Assembly (NCBI GenBank): GCA_963804005.1
Contig: CAWDOP010000011.1
Location: 62,001-126,000 of the forward strand
Direction: 5' to 3'
DNA: 64,000 nt
Source of the DNA: JAGXRK01 sp963804005
Lineage (GTDB): Bacteria > Bacteroidota > Ignavibacteria > Ignavibacteriales > Ignavibacteriaceae
Both the position numbers and the translations under genes were made by a program. Under the pieces are notes generated by a model that had not been told where the DNA came from, ran no database searches, and saw nothing but the letters and a program-made list of their open reading frames with translations. Below are positions 8,994 through 18,553 of this stretch, in pieces (position 1 is the first letter of the stretch; the number at the start of each line of letters is the position of its first letter).

Positions 8994-11585
8994 CTATTCA
9001 GCCATACCTGAAGAGTGTAATGAATTAAACAACAATTTGAACGTTCCAAAAGTTTGATGCCGGTTCTGAACTTTAAATCCCATTAAAACAACACTTCCGG
9101 CTTTTTGTTTTAACTCAACCAGCGCAGCTTTACGGAAAAGATTGTCTTCTCCATGCAAAAAGCCCGATTTGAGAATGTCTTTATCGGGATATCTTACAAC
9201 AATATTTCTGTCATACTGTCCAAAAGGAACAGAAGTTTGAAAAGCAATATTATTATCCTGGTAACCGATTATGTTTTCTTCCATTCCATATCCAATTGGA
9301 TTTTTGTTATCAACAATTAGTGAAATTAGAGTACCCGGACAGAAAAATTCGTTACTCTTAACATCCTTAAGAACATTTCTTATACGCAGCTCAAGTTCCT
9401 CAATCGCGAAATTGCATGCATCTCCAAGCACTACAAGTCTTCCGCCATCTTTTTCAATAAATTGCTTTAAATTTTCAACACCTTCTTTTTCAATTCCACC
9501 TTCATATTCAGGTGGTTTTGGTCTGTTGTAACGCTTGTACTCGCCGCCATACTTTCCTGTTTTTATAACTTCTGTGCTCATATCGGGTATTATAATAACA
9601 TCATATCTTTTCTTAAGATCCGGCGCTTTCATATCTTTATTAAATATCTGTACAAAATCAAACTCGTAATTTTCAAGCAGAAGTCTTGTCCATCCTTCGT
9701 CCATGTTTGCAAGATAAGGGTGGTATATTCCAATCTTTACTTTTTTAAGTTCTTTAATTTTTTTTGAATCTATATCGTCGGCAGAATAAATTTGAATATT
9801 TAAATCATTAACTATTTTATTCAATTCGTCGGACGATAATTCGTCTGACGGAAAAACAACCGAACCTTCTTTAAATAGATTCTCATCTATTAAAAGTTTT
9901 TCAATGTTCCAGTAAACAGGCACATCAGCTTTCTGTAAACGATTTATTAATGTGGAATTTACATTTGGTCCGGCTTGTGCTATAAAATATTTGCCCTGTT
10001 TATTTTCGACAAAACCTTTCTTATAATTTGCATCAGACAGCAGCGTTGTTTGCAGTTCAAATGGTTTATCAATTGTATAGTGTTTTACACCCATCAAGTA
10101 AGGCAATGTCCAGCCCGCAACATCGTAAGGATTGATCGGATCTTCTTTTTTAGAAGCGCGCAGATCAGGATAACGCTGTTCTTCGAACAGATCTTTTACA
10201 TATTTTCCGTTGGGCTGGGATAAGAAAATGACATAACTATCTGACGGATAAATTGTGTTATCAACCCTGAATTCTTTTTCTGTAAAATGGACTTCAACTG
10301 CACCCGCCTGAAGAATCTCTATCATTTTAGAGGTTGTTATATGATCATTTTGATCGCGAGGAATAATTATTGCATATGGATTTCCCAGTTTTCCTTGCTG
10401 CACAGCATCTTTGCCCATCTGGTAATAATTAAATAGAATCTCTTCTTTAAATTCTGCGGCAGATTCAAGCAAGCTGAATGTTAAGGAAAGTTCATAATCT
10501 ACAATGTCTCTAAGACGCCACCAACCGCCTCGCCAGGGATGCGGATAATTTGTTCGTAAGTCATAAGTGGTTAATCCTGAAGTAGCTTTAACTTCGTCGG
10601 GATCAATGTAAATGGGGCTCGCTATGTTACAGCTTGCCATTTCAGATAATAACGCAATTTGGTTATGCCACAATCCGCAATCGCTTGCAGGGCCCTGCCA
10701 CCAACCTTCAAAGTACGCGTGATCAATAACGCCGGTCTTATCTTCCTGCTCAAGTCTAAGCGTAGTTAATGCGCCCAATACCTTTTGCCATTGCCATATC
10801 ATAGGGTGAACGTTTGGGTTGATAGGATCTTTATATGGAACAACAAAAAGTCTGGCCGATGTGCTGCCCATTTGATGCTCATCTAGCCAAATTTGAGGCA
10901 CCCACTTATGGAAAGCTACATCAACCACGTTTTTTGTTTCAACAAGGTTGAACATAAACCAATCACGGTTATTATTGTGTCCCGCATATTTGTGGTATAA
11001 GTACGGGAGCGGACTTCCATCAAATTCAGTTCCGAGATATTTATTATACCAATCAACAATCATTGTCGTGCCGTCAGGATTTATTGAAGGCATAAGAATG
11101 AAGATCACATCGCTTAATGCGTTGATCGATTTTTCTGAAACATTATCTGTGATAAGATCATAAGCAAATTCCATGGACATCTGCGAAGAACCTATTTCCG
11201 TTGAATGAATATTGCAAGTAACAAGCACAACAATTTTTCCATCCTTTGCTAGATATCGTGCTCTGTCATCGGTCAATTTCCTTGGGTCAGAAAGTTCTTT
11301 TACAATATTTCGATACTTTTCCAGGTCTTTAATGTTATTTTCCGTACTGATAATTGCCATAAACATCTCTTTGCCGAGAGTGCTTTTGCCTATTTCTTCA
11401 TAACGTAGCTTTTCTGAATTCTCAGAAAGATGTTTGAAATATTTTTGGATAGTCTCATAATCTGCAACCTTATAATCTGCACCGACGCGGTATCCCAAGA
11501 ATTCTTCTGGCGATTTAATGGATTGTGAAAAAATTATTTGTGAAGCAAGAAGAAAGAAAAACAAAACCTGTTTTATATTTATCAT
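8994..11585 (-). CDS. Secreted M14 family zinc carboxypeptidase
   Basis: I place the start at 11585, where GGGAG lies about 8 bases upstream and a signal peptide (MINIKQVLFFFLLASQIIFSQ) follows directly; an in-frame ATG 17 codons earlier has no such support. The mature protein has an N-terminal M14 domain with the H-x-x-E zinc motif in NIHSTEIGSSQ and a second zinc histidine region (NNNRDWF...DEHQMGS). The ~860-residue length, with a C-terminal glutamine-amidotransferase-like segment (MDEGWTRLLLENY, GRLVVLGDA), matches large M14 proteins common in Bacteroidota. Likely periplasmic or secreted, acting on peptides as a carboxypeptidase. Substrate unknown. Confidence 0.85.
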   Translation of the reverse strand: MINIKQVLFFFLLASQIIFSQSIKSPEEFLGYRVGADYKVADYETIQKYFKHLSENSEKLRYEEIGKSTLGKEMFMAIISTENNIKDLEKYRNIVKELSDPRKLTDDRARYLAKDGKIVVLVTCNIHSTEIGSSQMSMEFAYDLITDNVSEKSINALSDVIFILMPSINPDGTTMIVDWYNKYLGTEFDGSPLPYLYHKYAGHNNNRDWFMFNLVETKNVVDVAFHKWVPQIWLDEHQMGSTSARLFVVPYKDPINPNVHPMIWQWQKVLGALTTLRLEQEDKTGVIDHAYFEGWWQGPASDCGLWHNQIALLSEMASCNIASPIYIDPDEVKATSGLTTYDLRTNYPHPWRGGWWRLRDIVDYELSLTFSLLESAAEFKEEILFNYYQMGKDAVQQGKLGNPYAIIIPRDQNDHITTSKMIEILQAGAVEVHFTEKEFRVDNTIYPSDSYVIFLSQPNGKYVKDLFEEQRYPDLRASKKEDPINPYDVAGWTLPYLMGVKHYTIDKPFELQTTLLSDANYKKGFVENKQGKYFIAQAGPNVNSTLINRLQKADVPVYWNIEKLLIDENLFKEGSVVFPSDELSSDELNKIVNDLNIQIYSADDIDSKKIKELKKVKIGIYHPYLANMDEGWTRLLLENYEFDFVQIFNKDMKAPDLKKRYDVIIIPDMSTEVIKTGKYGGEYKRYNRPKPPEYEGGIEKEGVENLKQFIEKDGGRLVVLGDACNFAIEELELRIRNVLKDVKSNEFFCPGTLISLIVDNKNPIGYGMEENIIGYQDNNIAFQTSVPFGQYDRNIVVRYPDKDILKSGFLHGEDNLFRKAALVELKQKAGSVVLMGFKVQNRHQTFGTFKLLFNSLHSSGMAE

Positions 11586-11956
11586 AATAAACTCCCGGGA
11601 AGTGAAAATATTTATTATCGACATTCCATCCGGCAATTATTGGGACTATAATAAGAATGAGTTATGGTTAATTAGCTCAATCACACAACTTCCGGATCGT
11701 TAAGAAATTACAATGCATAATTAGCAATTAATTCTAACTAAAGTCAAAAACTTTCTGTGAAAACACAAAATTATTATCAATTACCAAAAAAAATGATTCA
11801 GAATTAAAAACAGACAAATATCACAAATATTCATCCCAACTCTTTATTCTTAACTATCCCGGATGTATTGATCGAGCACGCGGATAAATCTTTATACAAA
11901 CCGAACCCTAGTGAACAACAGTATTTTAAGATCAACAATTTTTATATTTACAAACG
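11586..11956. other. Intergenic region, divergent (no gene seen)
   Basis: These 371 AT-rich bases separate the divergent M14 and EamA genes and should carry both promoters. I see no coding sequence, clear hairpin or repeat. Confidence 0.6.
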
Positions 11957-12853
11957 ATGAAAAAAATATTTTCACCACATCTTTCCGCAATTCTGCTTGC
12001 TCTGCTTGTGACCTTTTTGTGGTCAACTTCGTTTGTGATAATAAAACTTGGATTAAAGGAAATTCCCCCATTAACATTTGCAGGGCTAAGATATTCAATT
12101 GCTTTTTTGTGTCTTCTTCCATTTGCATTTACTCCGAGAAACAAATCGCTAATTAAATCTCTTGAGAAAAGAGACTGGGTAAAACTTATTTTACTTGGAA
12201 TTTTGTTTTACGCTTTTACCCAGGGCACACAATTTATCGGACTATCACTTCTTCCTGCTGTAACAGTAAGTCTATGGCTGAACTTTACTCCGCTCATTGT
12301 TGCAGTAATGGCAATATTTTTAATAAAAGAGATTCCAACATCGCTTCAGTGGATTGGAGTTGTTTTATTTATTGTTGGAATTCTCACTTACTTTTTTCCT
12401 GTTTCGTTAAGCGAAGATCATTCATTGGGATTAATCGTAATGACAGTTGGTGTTCTTGCTAATTCTGCATCCGCAGTTCTTGGAAGAAATGTGAATCAAA
12501 AGGGAAATGTGAATCCTCTTGTTGTTACAGTAATAAGCATGGGTATAGGATCGATTATACTTTTAGCTTCCGGATTATTCATACAGGGCCTTCCTTCAAT
12601 CAGTCTGGAAAACATCTTTTATCTTTTCTGGCTTGCTGTTATCAATACTGCGCTTGCGTTTACGATCTGGAATTATACCTTACGAACTTTGACCGCAATG
12701 GAATCCAGCATCATAAACGGCACAATGTTAATTCAAATTGCTATCCTTGCATGGATTTTTCTTGGAGAAGCAATAACCATTAAAGAAGGCATAGGAATGC
12801 TCATTGCTGTAATTGGAGCTTTGCTTGTTCAATTAAAATTTAATAAGAAATAG
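11957..12853 (+). CDS. EamA/DMT family transporter
   Basis: The 298-residue protein has about ten hydrophobic segments arranged as two homologous EamA halves. The first begins LLALLVTFLWSTSFVIIKLGL with the typical FAGLRYSIAF after it. The second begins near residue 150 (LGLIVMTVGVLANSASAVLGRN), and the last helices contain the signature NTALAFTIWNYTLRTLTAMESS and FLGEAITIKEGIGMLIA. Family members export metabolites such as amino acids or purines at the inner membrane. Specificity cannot be read. The gene stands alone. Confidence 0.9.
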   Translation: MKKIFSPHLSAILLALLVTFLWSTSFVIIKLGLKEIPPLTFAGLRYSIAFLCLLPFAFTPRNKSLIKSLEKRDWVKLILLGILFYAFTQGTQFIGLSLLPAVTVSLWLNFTPLIVAVMAIFLIKEIPTSLQWIGVVLFIVGILTYFFPVSLSEDHSLGLIVMTVGVLANSASAVLGRNVNQKGNVNPLVVTVISMGIGSIILLASGLFIQGLPSISLENIFYLFWLAVINTALAFTIWNYTLRTLTAMESSIINGTMLIQIAILAWIFLGEAITIKEGIGMLIAVIGALLVQLKFNKK

Positions 12854-12952
12854 TTCATCTTTAACAGCCAACAAATTCATTCAAATATAAAAAATTGTTG
12901 AAAAGGGGATCGTTTTGAAAAGAGGTGTTTTAAAAACAAATTTTACCCATTT

Positions 12953-13020
12953 GTCATTCCCACGAAAGTGGGAATCTATTTTGTTTATAGGTTTTAGATT
13001 CCCGCCTACGCGGGAATGAC
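12953..13020. repeat. Paired dRS3-like inverted repeats (MITE/REP-like)
   Basis: Two copies of ATTCCC-N8-GGGAAT lie at 12956-12975 and 12998-13017. They are themselves arranged head to head: the 25-base arms 12953-12977 and 12996-13020 are inverted repeats with about four mismatches, beginning GTCATTCCC and ending GGGAATGAC. The ATTCCC-N8-GGGAAT form is that of the neisserial dRS3 element, and similar repeats are scattered in many environmental genomes. It sits between the EamA and S9-hydrolase genes and could also act as a hairpin terminator. Confidence 0.75.
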
Positions 13021-13134
13021 AGGAATATTGAAACTCATGAAACAATCCTTTTACGTTTTTAAATATCTTTACCTGGCTTTGATTAGTTTTGAACAGGAAA
13101 AATCACGCAGCAATTAAATTTTAAGAGAAGTATC

Positions 13135-14217
13135 ATGAAAAAAATATTTGCCGGAAGTATTTTCATCCCAATATTCATTTTGCTAACCGGGCTTAGTTCG
13201 ATACTTGCCCAAGACACAATCAACAAAGAAATTAAGGACATTAAGGAACAGAACGAAGATCTACAGCACAGACTGGATGTTCTTGAAAAGAGCATTGACG
13301 ACATAATCTGGTTTCAGAGAATTGGCGAGGTTGCATTTATCGACAAAGTATTTTTAACCGGACCGCCGTTATGGAAAGAGAAAAATCCAACTGCGCAAGG
13401 CGCAGGGAATCCAACCAAATTCTGGTCTTATGTGTTCATTCCGAAAAATTTAGACCTAAGTAAAAAATATCCGCTTATCGTTTTTCCTCACGGGGGAGTT
13501 CATGCAAATTTTTCTACTTACTACACTCACATTGTTAAAGAGCTTATTACACAGCAGTACATAGTAGTCGCGGCTGAATACAGGGGAAGCACCGGCTATG
13601 GTAAATCTCATTACGAAAAAATTGATTACGGCGGTTTAGAAGTTGAAGATGTTGATGCAAGCCGTCAGTTTATGATTGACAATTACGATTTTGTTGATGC
13701 TGACAGAGTCGGAATTTTCGGCTGGAGTCACGGCGGTTTAATTGCACTGATGAATATTTTTCAACATCCTGAAAATTATAAGGTTGCATTTGCAGGAGTT
13801 CCTGTCAGCGATCTTGTTTCAAGAATGGGATATAAAGATCAAAGTTACCGCGATCTGTATGAAGCTGATTATCACATCGGACAATCCGCAGAAGAAAATG
13901 TGGAAGAATATAGAAAACGTTCTCCAATCTGGCATGCAGATAAACTAAAGACACCATTGCTGATTCATACAAACACAAACGATGAAGATGTTAACGTTCT
14001 GGAAGTTGAATTATTGATTAATGCACTTAAAGCAGCTGGAAAAGATTTCGAGTATGAAATCTTCAAAAGTCTTCCCGGCGGACATTCATTTGACAGGCTT
14101 GATACAAAAAAAGCAAGAGAAATTCGAGTTAAGATTTACAATTTCATTAATAAATATCTTAAGCCTCCAAAACCAATTAAAAGAGTCGATGATATAAATA
14201 AAGCAGCATATCAATAA
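13135..14217 (+). CDS. Secreted alpha/beta hydrolase, S9 (prolyl oligopeptidase) type
   Basis: A signal peptide (to about residue 25, LAQD) is followed by a short predicted coiled coil (EIKDIKEQNEDLQHRLDVLE), then an alpha/beta hydrolase domain. The nucleophile elbow is GWSHGG, preceded by the S9 feature EYRGSTGYG and followed by the acid region (NTNDEDVNVLE) and the catalytic histidine in PGGHSFDR. It lacks a beta-propeller, so at 360 residues it is a compact S9-like peptidase or esterase. It is probably periplasmic. AAGAGAAG precedes the ATG. The next gene lies 68 bases downstream on the same strand. Confidence 0.85.
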   Translation: MKKIFAGSIFIPIFILLTGLSSILAQDTINKEIKDIKEQNEDLQHRLDVLEKSIDDIIWFQRIGEVAFIDKVFLTGPPLWKEKNPTAQGAGNPTKFWSYVFIPKNLDLSKKYPLIVFPHGGVHANFSTYYTHIVKELITQQYIVVAAEYRGSTGYGKSHYEKIDYGGLEVEDVDASRQFMIDNYDFVDADRVGIFGWSHGGLIALMNIFQHPENYKVAFAGVPVSDLVSRMGYKDQSYRDLYEADYHIGQSAEENVEEYRKRSPIWHADKLKTPLLIHTNTNDEDVNVLEVELLINALKAAGKDFEYEIFKSLPGGHSFDRLDTKKAREIRVKIYNFINKYLKPPKPIKRVDDINKAAYQ

Positions 14218-14285
14218 AAGTAATATGATGTTTAGTTAAATATAAAAAGTGTTGTCGCAAAATATTTTCGGAGAATCCAATTATT

Positions 14286-15858
14286 ATGGAAAAAAAATAT
14301 TCCGCGAAGTATTTTAATCTTAATTCTTTCATTTTCACTGCTGAATCTTGTGGTATATATTTTAACAACCGCCCTGACAAATTACGGTATGTTCCGTGAT
14401 GAGTTTTACTATTTGGCTTGCGCAAACCGTTTGGATATAGGTTATGTAGATCATCCGCCATTATCAATTTTTGTGTTGGCAATCTGGAAGACTTTATTCG
14501 GAGATTCTTTATTCGCAATCCGAATGATTTCTGCATTAGTATCTTCCGCCAGCGTTTTTATAATTGGATTATTAACTGTAAGATTAGAAGGAAAAACGCC
14601 CGCGGTTATTATTTCAACCCTTACTTTTATGTTGTCCCCGATATTTCTCGGGATGAACACCATCTACTCAATGAACACTTTCGATTTTCTATTTTGGATT
14701 TCATCGGCGTATATATTTTTGAGACTCATTCAAACCGAAAACAAGAATCTGTGGATTATGTTAGGTGTTGTAATTGGCCTTGGCGTTTTAAATAAAACAA
14801 GTATGTTCTGGTTAAGTACCGGTGTGACTTGCAGGAACAATCTTTACACCTTTACGAAAAGATCTTAAAACAAAATATCCGTACATTGCAGCAGCAATTG
14901 CCCTTATAATTTTCTCACCATACATCATCTGGAATATAACTCATGATTTTGCCCATCTTGAGTTTATGAGAAATGCAGCAACAAGAAAGTACGGCGGATT
15001 AACCCCCATATCATTTATATTTGATCAGATATTAATTCTTAATCCTATTGCAATTTTAATCTGGCTTCCCGGAATTATATTTTTCTTCTTTAAAAAAGAC
15101 TACAAACAAATCGGGCAATTGGATTTATCTGGCTGACAACATTCATAATTCTTTTAATAAATATTCACAGCAAAGGAGAATATATAGCCGCAGCATACCA
15201 GATTATTTTTGCTGGCGGTGCAGTTATGATAGAAAAATGGAGTTCGGCACCTAAACGAGCCTGGTTGAAATATGCTTTAGTTCTTCCAGTCATAGTATCT
15301 GGAATTATTTTAGTTCCCTTTGCCCGTCCGCTGCTTTCACCCGAAAAATTTCTGGAGCATCAAAAAGCCATTGGTCTTAAACCGCCGAGCAGTGAGGGAC
15401 ATGAAACCGAGCTTCCGCAGTTTTATTCCGATATGTTCGGTTGGGAAGATCTTGCAAAAAATGTTTCTAAGGTTTATCAAACACTTCCTGAAGAAGAAAG
15501 AAAAACAACTTTTGTTTACTGCAGCAACTACGGAAAGGCTGGTGCAATCGAATACTACAGTAAAAAATATCCGTTGCCAAAAGTAATTTGTCCGCATAAC
15601 AGTTACTGGTATTGGTCGTCAGACTCCGGCGAGTCTAACGGACTCGACGAGTGGTCGGGAAGCACAAACATTACCACAGTAATTATTATTGGTGGAGAGA
15701 TTGAGGAACATCTTGAATCACTGGAAGAAGTTTATGAAGTAGGATATCACTACACAGAATATGCAATGCCTTATGAAAATAACTTAAAAATTTTTGTTGG
15801 AAGGGGACTGAAAATATCATTTGAGGAGATAAGGAGAAGTAATAAGATTTTTATTTAA
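14286..15858 (+). pseudogene. ArnT/PMT-like integral membrane glycosyltransferase, three frame breaks
   Basis: Three frames join into one ~523-residue GT-C enzyme. The first, from ATG 14286 (GGAGA upstream), needs one A less in the eight-A run 14290-14297. It then reads KNIPRSILILILSF, YGMFRDEFYYLACA and GYVDHPPLSIF, the acidic first-loop motif of PMT/ArnT enzymes that use polyprenyl-phosphate sugars. The second break is in GTGACTTG (14824-14831), after which the frame reads AGTIFTPLRKDLKTKYPYI. The third, near 15110, is a lost base before RAIGFIWLTTF. The C-terminal third is a soluble-looking domain (NYGKAGAIEYY). The span 1573 = 3x524+1 fits two insertions and one deletion. It could be true decay, since three lesions are many. 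Confidence 0.8.
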
Positions 15859-16067
15859 TTTATCGTGCATATACCAATAATGGAACTGATAAAGTCGCAT
15901 AATGAATTATATAAAGCACTTTTCCAAAGCAGTTAAGTTTTAAAATATTATTAATCTTTTTATATTAGCCCAAAAGCAAATCCTAAATATTGTTTGTTTG
16001 TTATTTTTATTTTTAATATATTTTAAGTATTAAATAGTGCTTGTACACCTAAGTAATCTTTTAGAAA

Positions 16068-16760
16068 ATGAAAAAAATCCGAGTATTACTTATTGAAGAT
16101 AATCGACTTCTGCGTGAAGGTATCTCTGCAATGCTCAAAAAGCAACCCGACATGAATGTTGTTACCACTGTGGGTAATGGCGAAAACATTTTGGAGCTAA
16201 TCGGCAAACAAAAACCAAACATTGTACTTCTGGATTTAGGTTTACGAAGTCAGAACAGCTTGCGTATAGTAAAATTAGTTAAGAAGAATTTTAAGGAAAC
16301 TAAAATAATTGTGATGGATCTTATCCCATTACAGGCAGATGTTTTTGATTATGTGCAAGCCGGTGTTTCGGGATTCATGCTAAAAGATATAAGTGTTGCT
16401 GAATTTTTAAAAACGATTCGCTCTGTTTATAAAGGTGCTCAGGTTTTACCGTCTCACTTAACGGGATCACTTTTTTCTCAGATAGTTGAACATGCAATAA
16501 ATGGATCAATTCCGGCTATACTTGCAGAATCGGTTCGCATGACAAAACGTGAAAGACAAGTGATTGAATTGATTGCAGACGGGAACACCAACAAAGAGAT
16601 AGCCCAAAAGCTTCATCTTTCTACACATACTGTAAAAAGTCATGTCCATAATATCCTTGAAAAATTATCACTAAGTACCCGGGTTCAGATAGCAAAACAT
16701 GCTCATCTCTCTGACGCATACAAAGCAGCTATAGATACTACTTCCTTAATAAATGAATAA
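16068..16760 (+). CDS. LuxR/NarL-family response regulator (copy 1)
   Basis: The receiver domain spans residues 1-120, with the acidic pair Glu10/Asp11, phosphoacceptor Asp56 (LLDLGL) and Lys106 (LKD). A LuxR-type helix-turn-helix occupies about 165-225 (MTKRERQVIELIADGNTNKEIA). At the position where receivers normally have Thr/Ser, this protein has Asp84 (IIVMDL), shared with its neighbour, so its activation switch may be unusual. No histidine kinase gene is nearby. It starts a same-strand series of envelope genes linked by repeated intergenic elements, which makes it a candidate regulator of them. Confidence 0.9.
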   Translation: MKKIRVLLIEDNRLLREGISAMLKKQPDMNVVTTVGNGENILELIGKQKPNIVLLDLGLRSQNSLRIVKLVKKNFKETKIIVMDLIPLQADVFDYVQAGVSGFMLKDISVAEFLKTIRSVYKGAQVLPSHLTGSLFSQIVEHAINGSIPAILAESVRMTKRERQVIELIADGNTNKEIAQKLHLSTHTVKSHVHNILEKLSLSTRVQIAKHAHLSDAYKAAIDTTSLINE

Positions 16761-16782
16761 TATTCTTCCCCACGATCAGCTT

Positions 16783-16830
16783 ACCCAAAAGATGTAGTCC
16801 CTTTTTCATCCTTTTGAACGATTGATTTTC
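16783..16830 (+). promoter_or_regulatory. Repeated intergenic element, copy A (upstream of response regulator 2)
   Basis: First of five related elements between 16.8 and 22.6 kb. The shared ungapped core reads GTCCCTTTTTCATCC, then 9 variable bases, then ATTG. In copies A-C, CAAAAGATGTA precedes the core. It ends about 108 bases before the start at 16936. Confidence 0.65.
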
Positions 16831-16935
16831 ATTCCTAAATAGTTGCATCTTAATTCTGGTGATAAGCGCATTAGTTAGTTTCTCTTTTCATCATAATACT
16901 TTATAAAAAGTCCGTTAATCTATTGAGAGTATAAA

Positions 16936-17625
16936 ATGAAAAAAATCAGATTATTGATTATTGAAGACAATCGTCTTCTTCGAGACGGAATTCTTTCTAT
17001 TCTTAAACCTCATAAGGATATCTTAATAATAGCTGCCTCCGGAGACGGCAAGAAGACACTTTTAAAAATCAAGAAGTTAAAACCAAATGTAGTTCTTTTG
17101 GATTTGGGATTGAGAAGTCTAAACAGTTTGCGTGTGGTGGAAATAGTAAAGGAAGATTTTCCGCTGGCAAAAATAATAGTTATGGATCTTGCGCCGGTAC
17201 AAGCTGATATATTGCAATACGTAAAAGCAGGTGCGAATGGATTTATTCTTAAAGATGCTTCACTTAATGATTTTTTAATCACAATAAGAACAGTTTGTGA
17301 AGGTGCAACTGTTCTTCCGCCAACGTTAGTCGATTCTCTTTTTTCACAGATTATTGATCACGCAGTAAGAGAAGGAAGCTCCAAGCTGAAAGAAGCTGTC
17401 CAGATGACAAAGCGGGAACGAGAGGTAATCGGATTACTTGGCGAAGGTATGAGCAATAATGAAATCGGTCAGAGAATTCGTGTATCAACCTACACAGTTA
17501 AAAGCCATATTCATAATATTATGGAAAAACTGGCATTACACACACGTTTAGAAATTGCAAACTATTCTTACACCGAGGAGACTCTTAAAACAATTTCGAA
17601 AAGCATTTCGGTAATTGACAATTAA
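16936..17625 (+). CDS. LuxR/NarL-family response regulator (copy 2)
   Basis: A paralogue of the preceding regulator with the same layout: receiver (Glu10, Asp11, Asp56, Lys106) and a C-terminal LuxR helix-turn-helix (MTKREREVIGLLGEGMSNNEIG, VKSHIHNIMEKL). It shares the Asp at position 84 in place of the usual Thr/Ser. The pair presumably arose by tandem duplication. Copy A of the repeated element lies in its upstream region, suggesting it is a member of the same regulon and perhaps autoregulated. No sensor kinase is encoded in the window. Confidence 0.9.
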   Translation: MKKIRLLIIEDNRLLRDGILSILKPHKDILIIAASGDGKKTLLKIKKLKPNVVLLDLGLRSLNSLRVVEIVKEDFPLAKIIVMDLAPVQADILQYVKAGANGFILKDASLNDFLITIRTVCEGATVLPPTLVDSLFSQIIDHAVREGSSKLKEAVQMTKREREVIGLLGEGMSNNEIGQRIRVSTYTVKSHIHNIMEKLALHTRLEIANYSYTEETLKTISKSISVIDN

Positions 17626-17689
17626 TTAAATATGCGCTGTTTGTTCTAACAGTATTGGATAAACAACGCAATAAAAAAGGAGAAACATC

Positions 17690-18214
17690 ATGCGTTATTT
17701 TTTTGGATTAATCTTAACACTTTTTTTGTGGGGTGCTTCAGGCACTTCGATCGCACAAATAAGCGCTAGTCTTAACTTTAACCTCGATAGTCAACCAGCC
17801 TGGGGTCCAACTGGTTATGATTATGTTGAATATTATTACTTGCCCGATATCGGAGTTTACTACAGTGTACCTCAACAGCGTTACTACTACTACGAAAAAG
17901 GAAATTGGATTTATAGATCATCTTTGCCATCACGTTATAGTAACTACAATTTTTATAAGTCTTATAAAATTGTAATCAATGAACGGGAACCATGGCACAA
18001 GCATAAAACTTACAGAGACAAATATTCTTCTTATAAAAATCGGCACGATCAACCGCTAATACGGGACAGCAAAGATTCAAAATACTATCAAAACAAAAAC
18101 CACCCCAAACATGACAGCTGGGTTAAGCAGCAAAAACAAGATAATGATAAAAATAAAAAAAATAATCAAAATAATAATTCGAAAAAACACGATAAAGGTA
18201 AGAAGAAAAAATAA
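17690..18214 (+). CDS. Secreted Tyr-rich protein with a Lys/Asn/His-rich tail
   Basis: A signal peptide ends near residue 22 (TSIAQ), after a strong AAAGGAG site 8 bases before the ATG. Residues 35-105 contain repeated aromatic motifs (YDYVEYYYLPDIGVYYSVPQ, RYYYYEKGNWIYRSSLPSRY), a pattern I associate with uncharacterised secreted proteins of Bacteroidota. The last ~60 residues are almost wholly Lys, Asn, His, Asp and Gln, low-complexity and strongly basic, which would bind anionic surfaces such as polysaccharide or nucleic acid. No enzymatic motif is seen. It lies 64 bases after response regulator 2 and may be co-transcribed with it. Confidence 0.75.
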   Translation: MRYFFGLILTLFLWGASGTSIAQISASLNFNLDSQPAWGPTGYDYVEYYYLPDIGVYYSVPQQRYYYYEKGNWIYRSSLPSRYSNYNFYKSYKIVINEREPWHKHKTYRDKYSSYKNRHDQPLIRDSKDSKYYQNKNHPKHDSWVKQQKQDNDKNKKNNQNNNSKKHDKGKKKK

Positions 18215-18242
18215 CCGGGAGCTGTAATTAAGAAATTAAAAA

Positions 18243-18282
18243 CCGGTTTTGATTTGATTAAGTAATTTCATCTCAAAACCGG
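18243..18282 (+). terminator. Inverted repeat downstream of the Tyr-rich protein gene
   Basis: A perfect 10-bp stem, CCGGTTTTGA at 18243-18252 and TCAAAACCGG at 18273-18282, lies 28 bases after the stop. No T-tract follows, so it may be a factor-dependent terminator or an mRNA-stabilising hairpin. Confidence 0.4.
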
Positions 18283-18352
18283 CAGGAGTGGTGAAACTAA
18301 TTATTTGACTTCCAACTGTGTTAGAAATATTATCTTCACAAACAGTAGCACC

Positions 18353-18400
18353 TCACTCAAAAGATGTAGTTCCTTTTCCATCCTTTCGCTCGATTGATTC
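18353..18400 (+). promoter_or_regulatory. Repeated intergenic element, copy B
   Basis: Second copy of the five-copy element (AAAAGATGTAGT, then TCCTTTTCCATCC and CGATTGATT), about 154 bases before the start at 18554. Compared with copy A it has two C/T changes in the pyrimidine tract. Confidence 0.65.
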
Positions 18401-18553
18401 GCTACCCATTAACCCATATCATTACTTTGTAATAAAAAGATCAACAAAGTGATTAGGAAAACAAGATTAGACTCTAACTTGGTTTTCCTTTGGTATTCGG
18501 AAGAAGAATAGTCTAAGTATTACAAGGAATTTTTGCGAGGAAAGAAGAATAAC

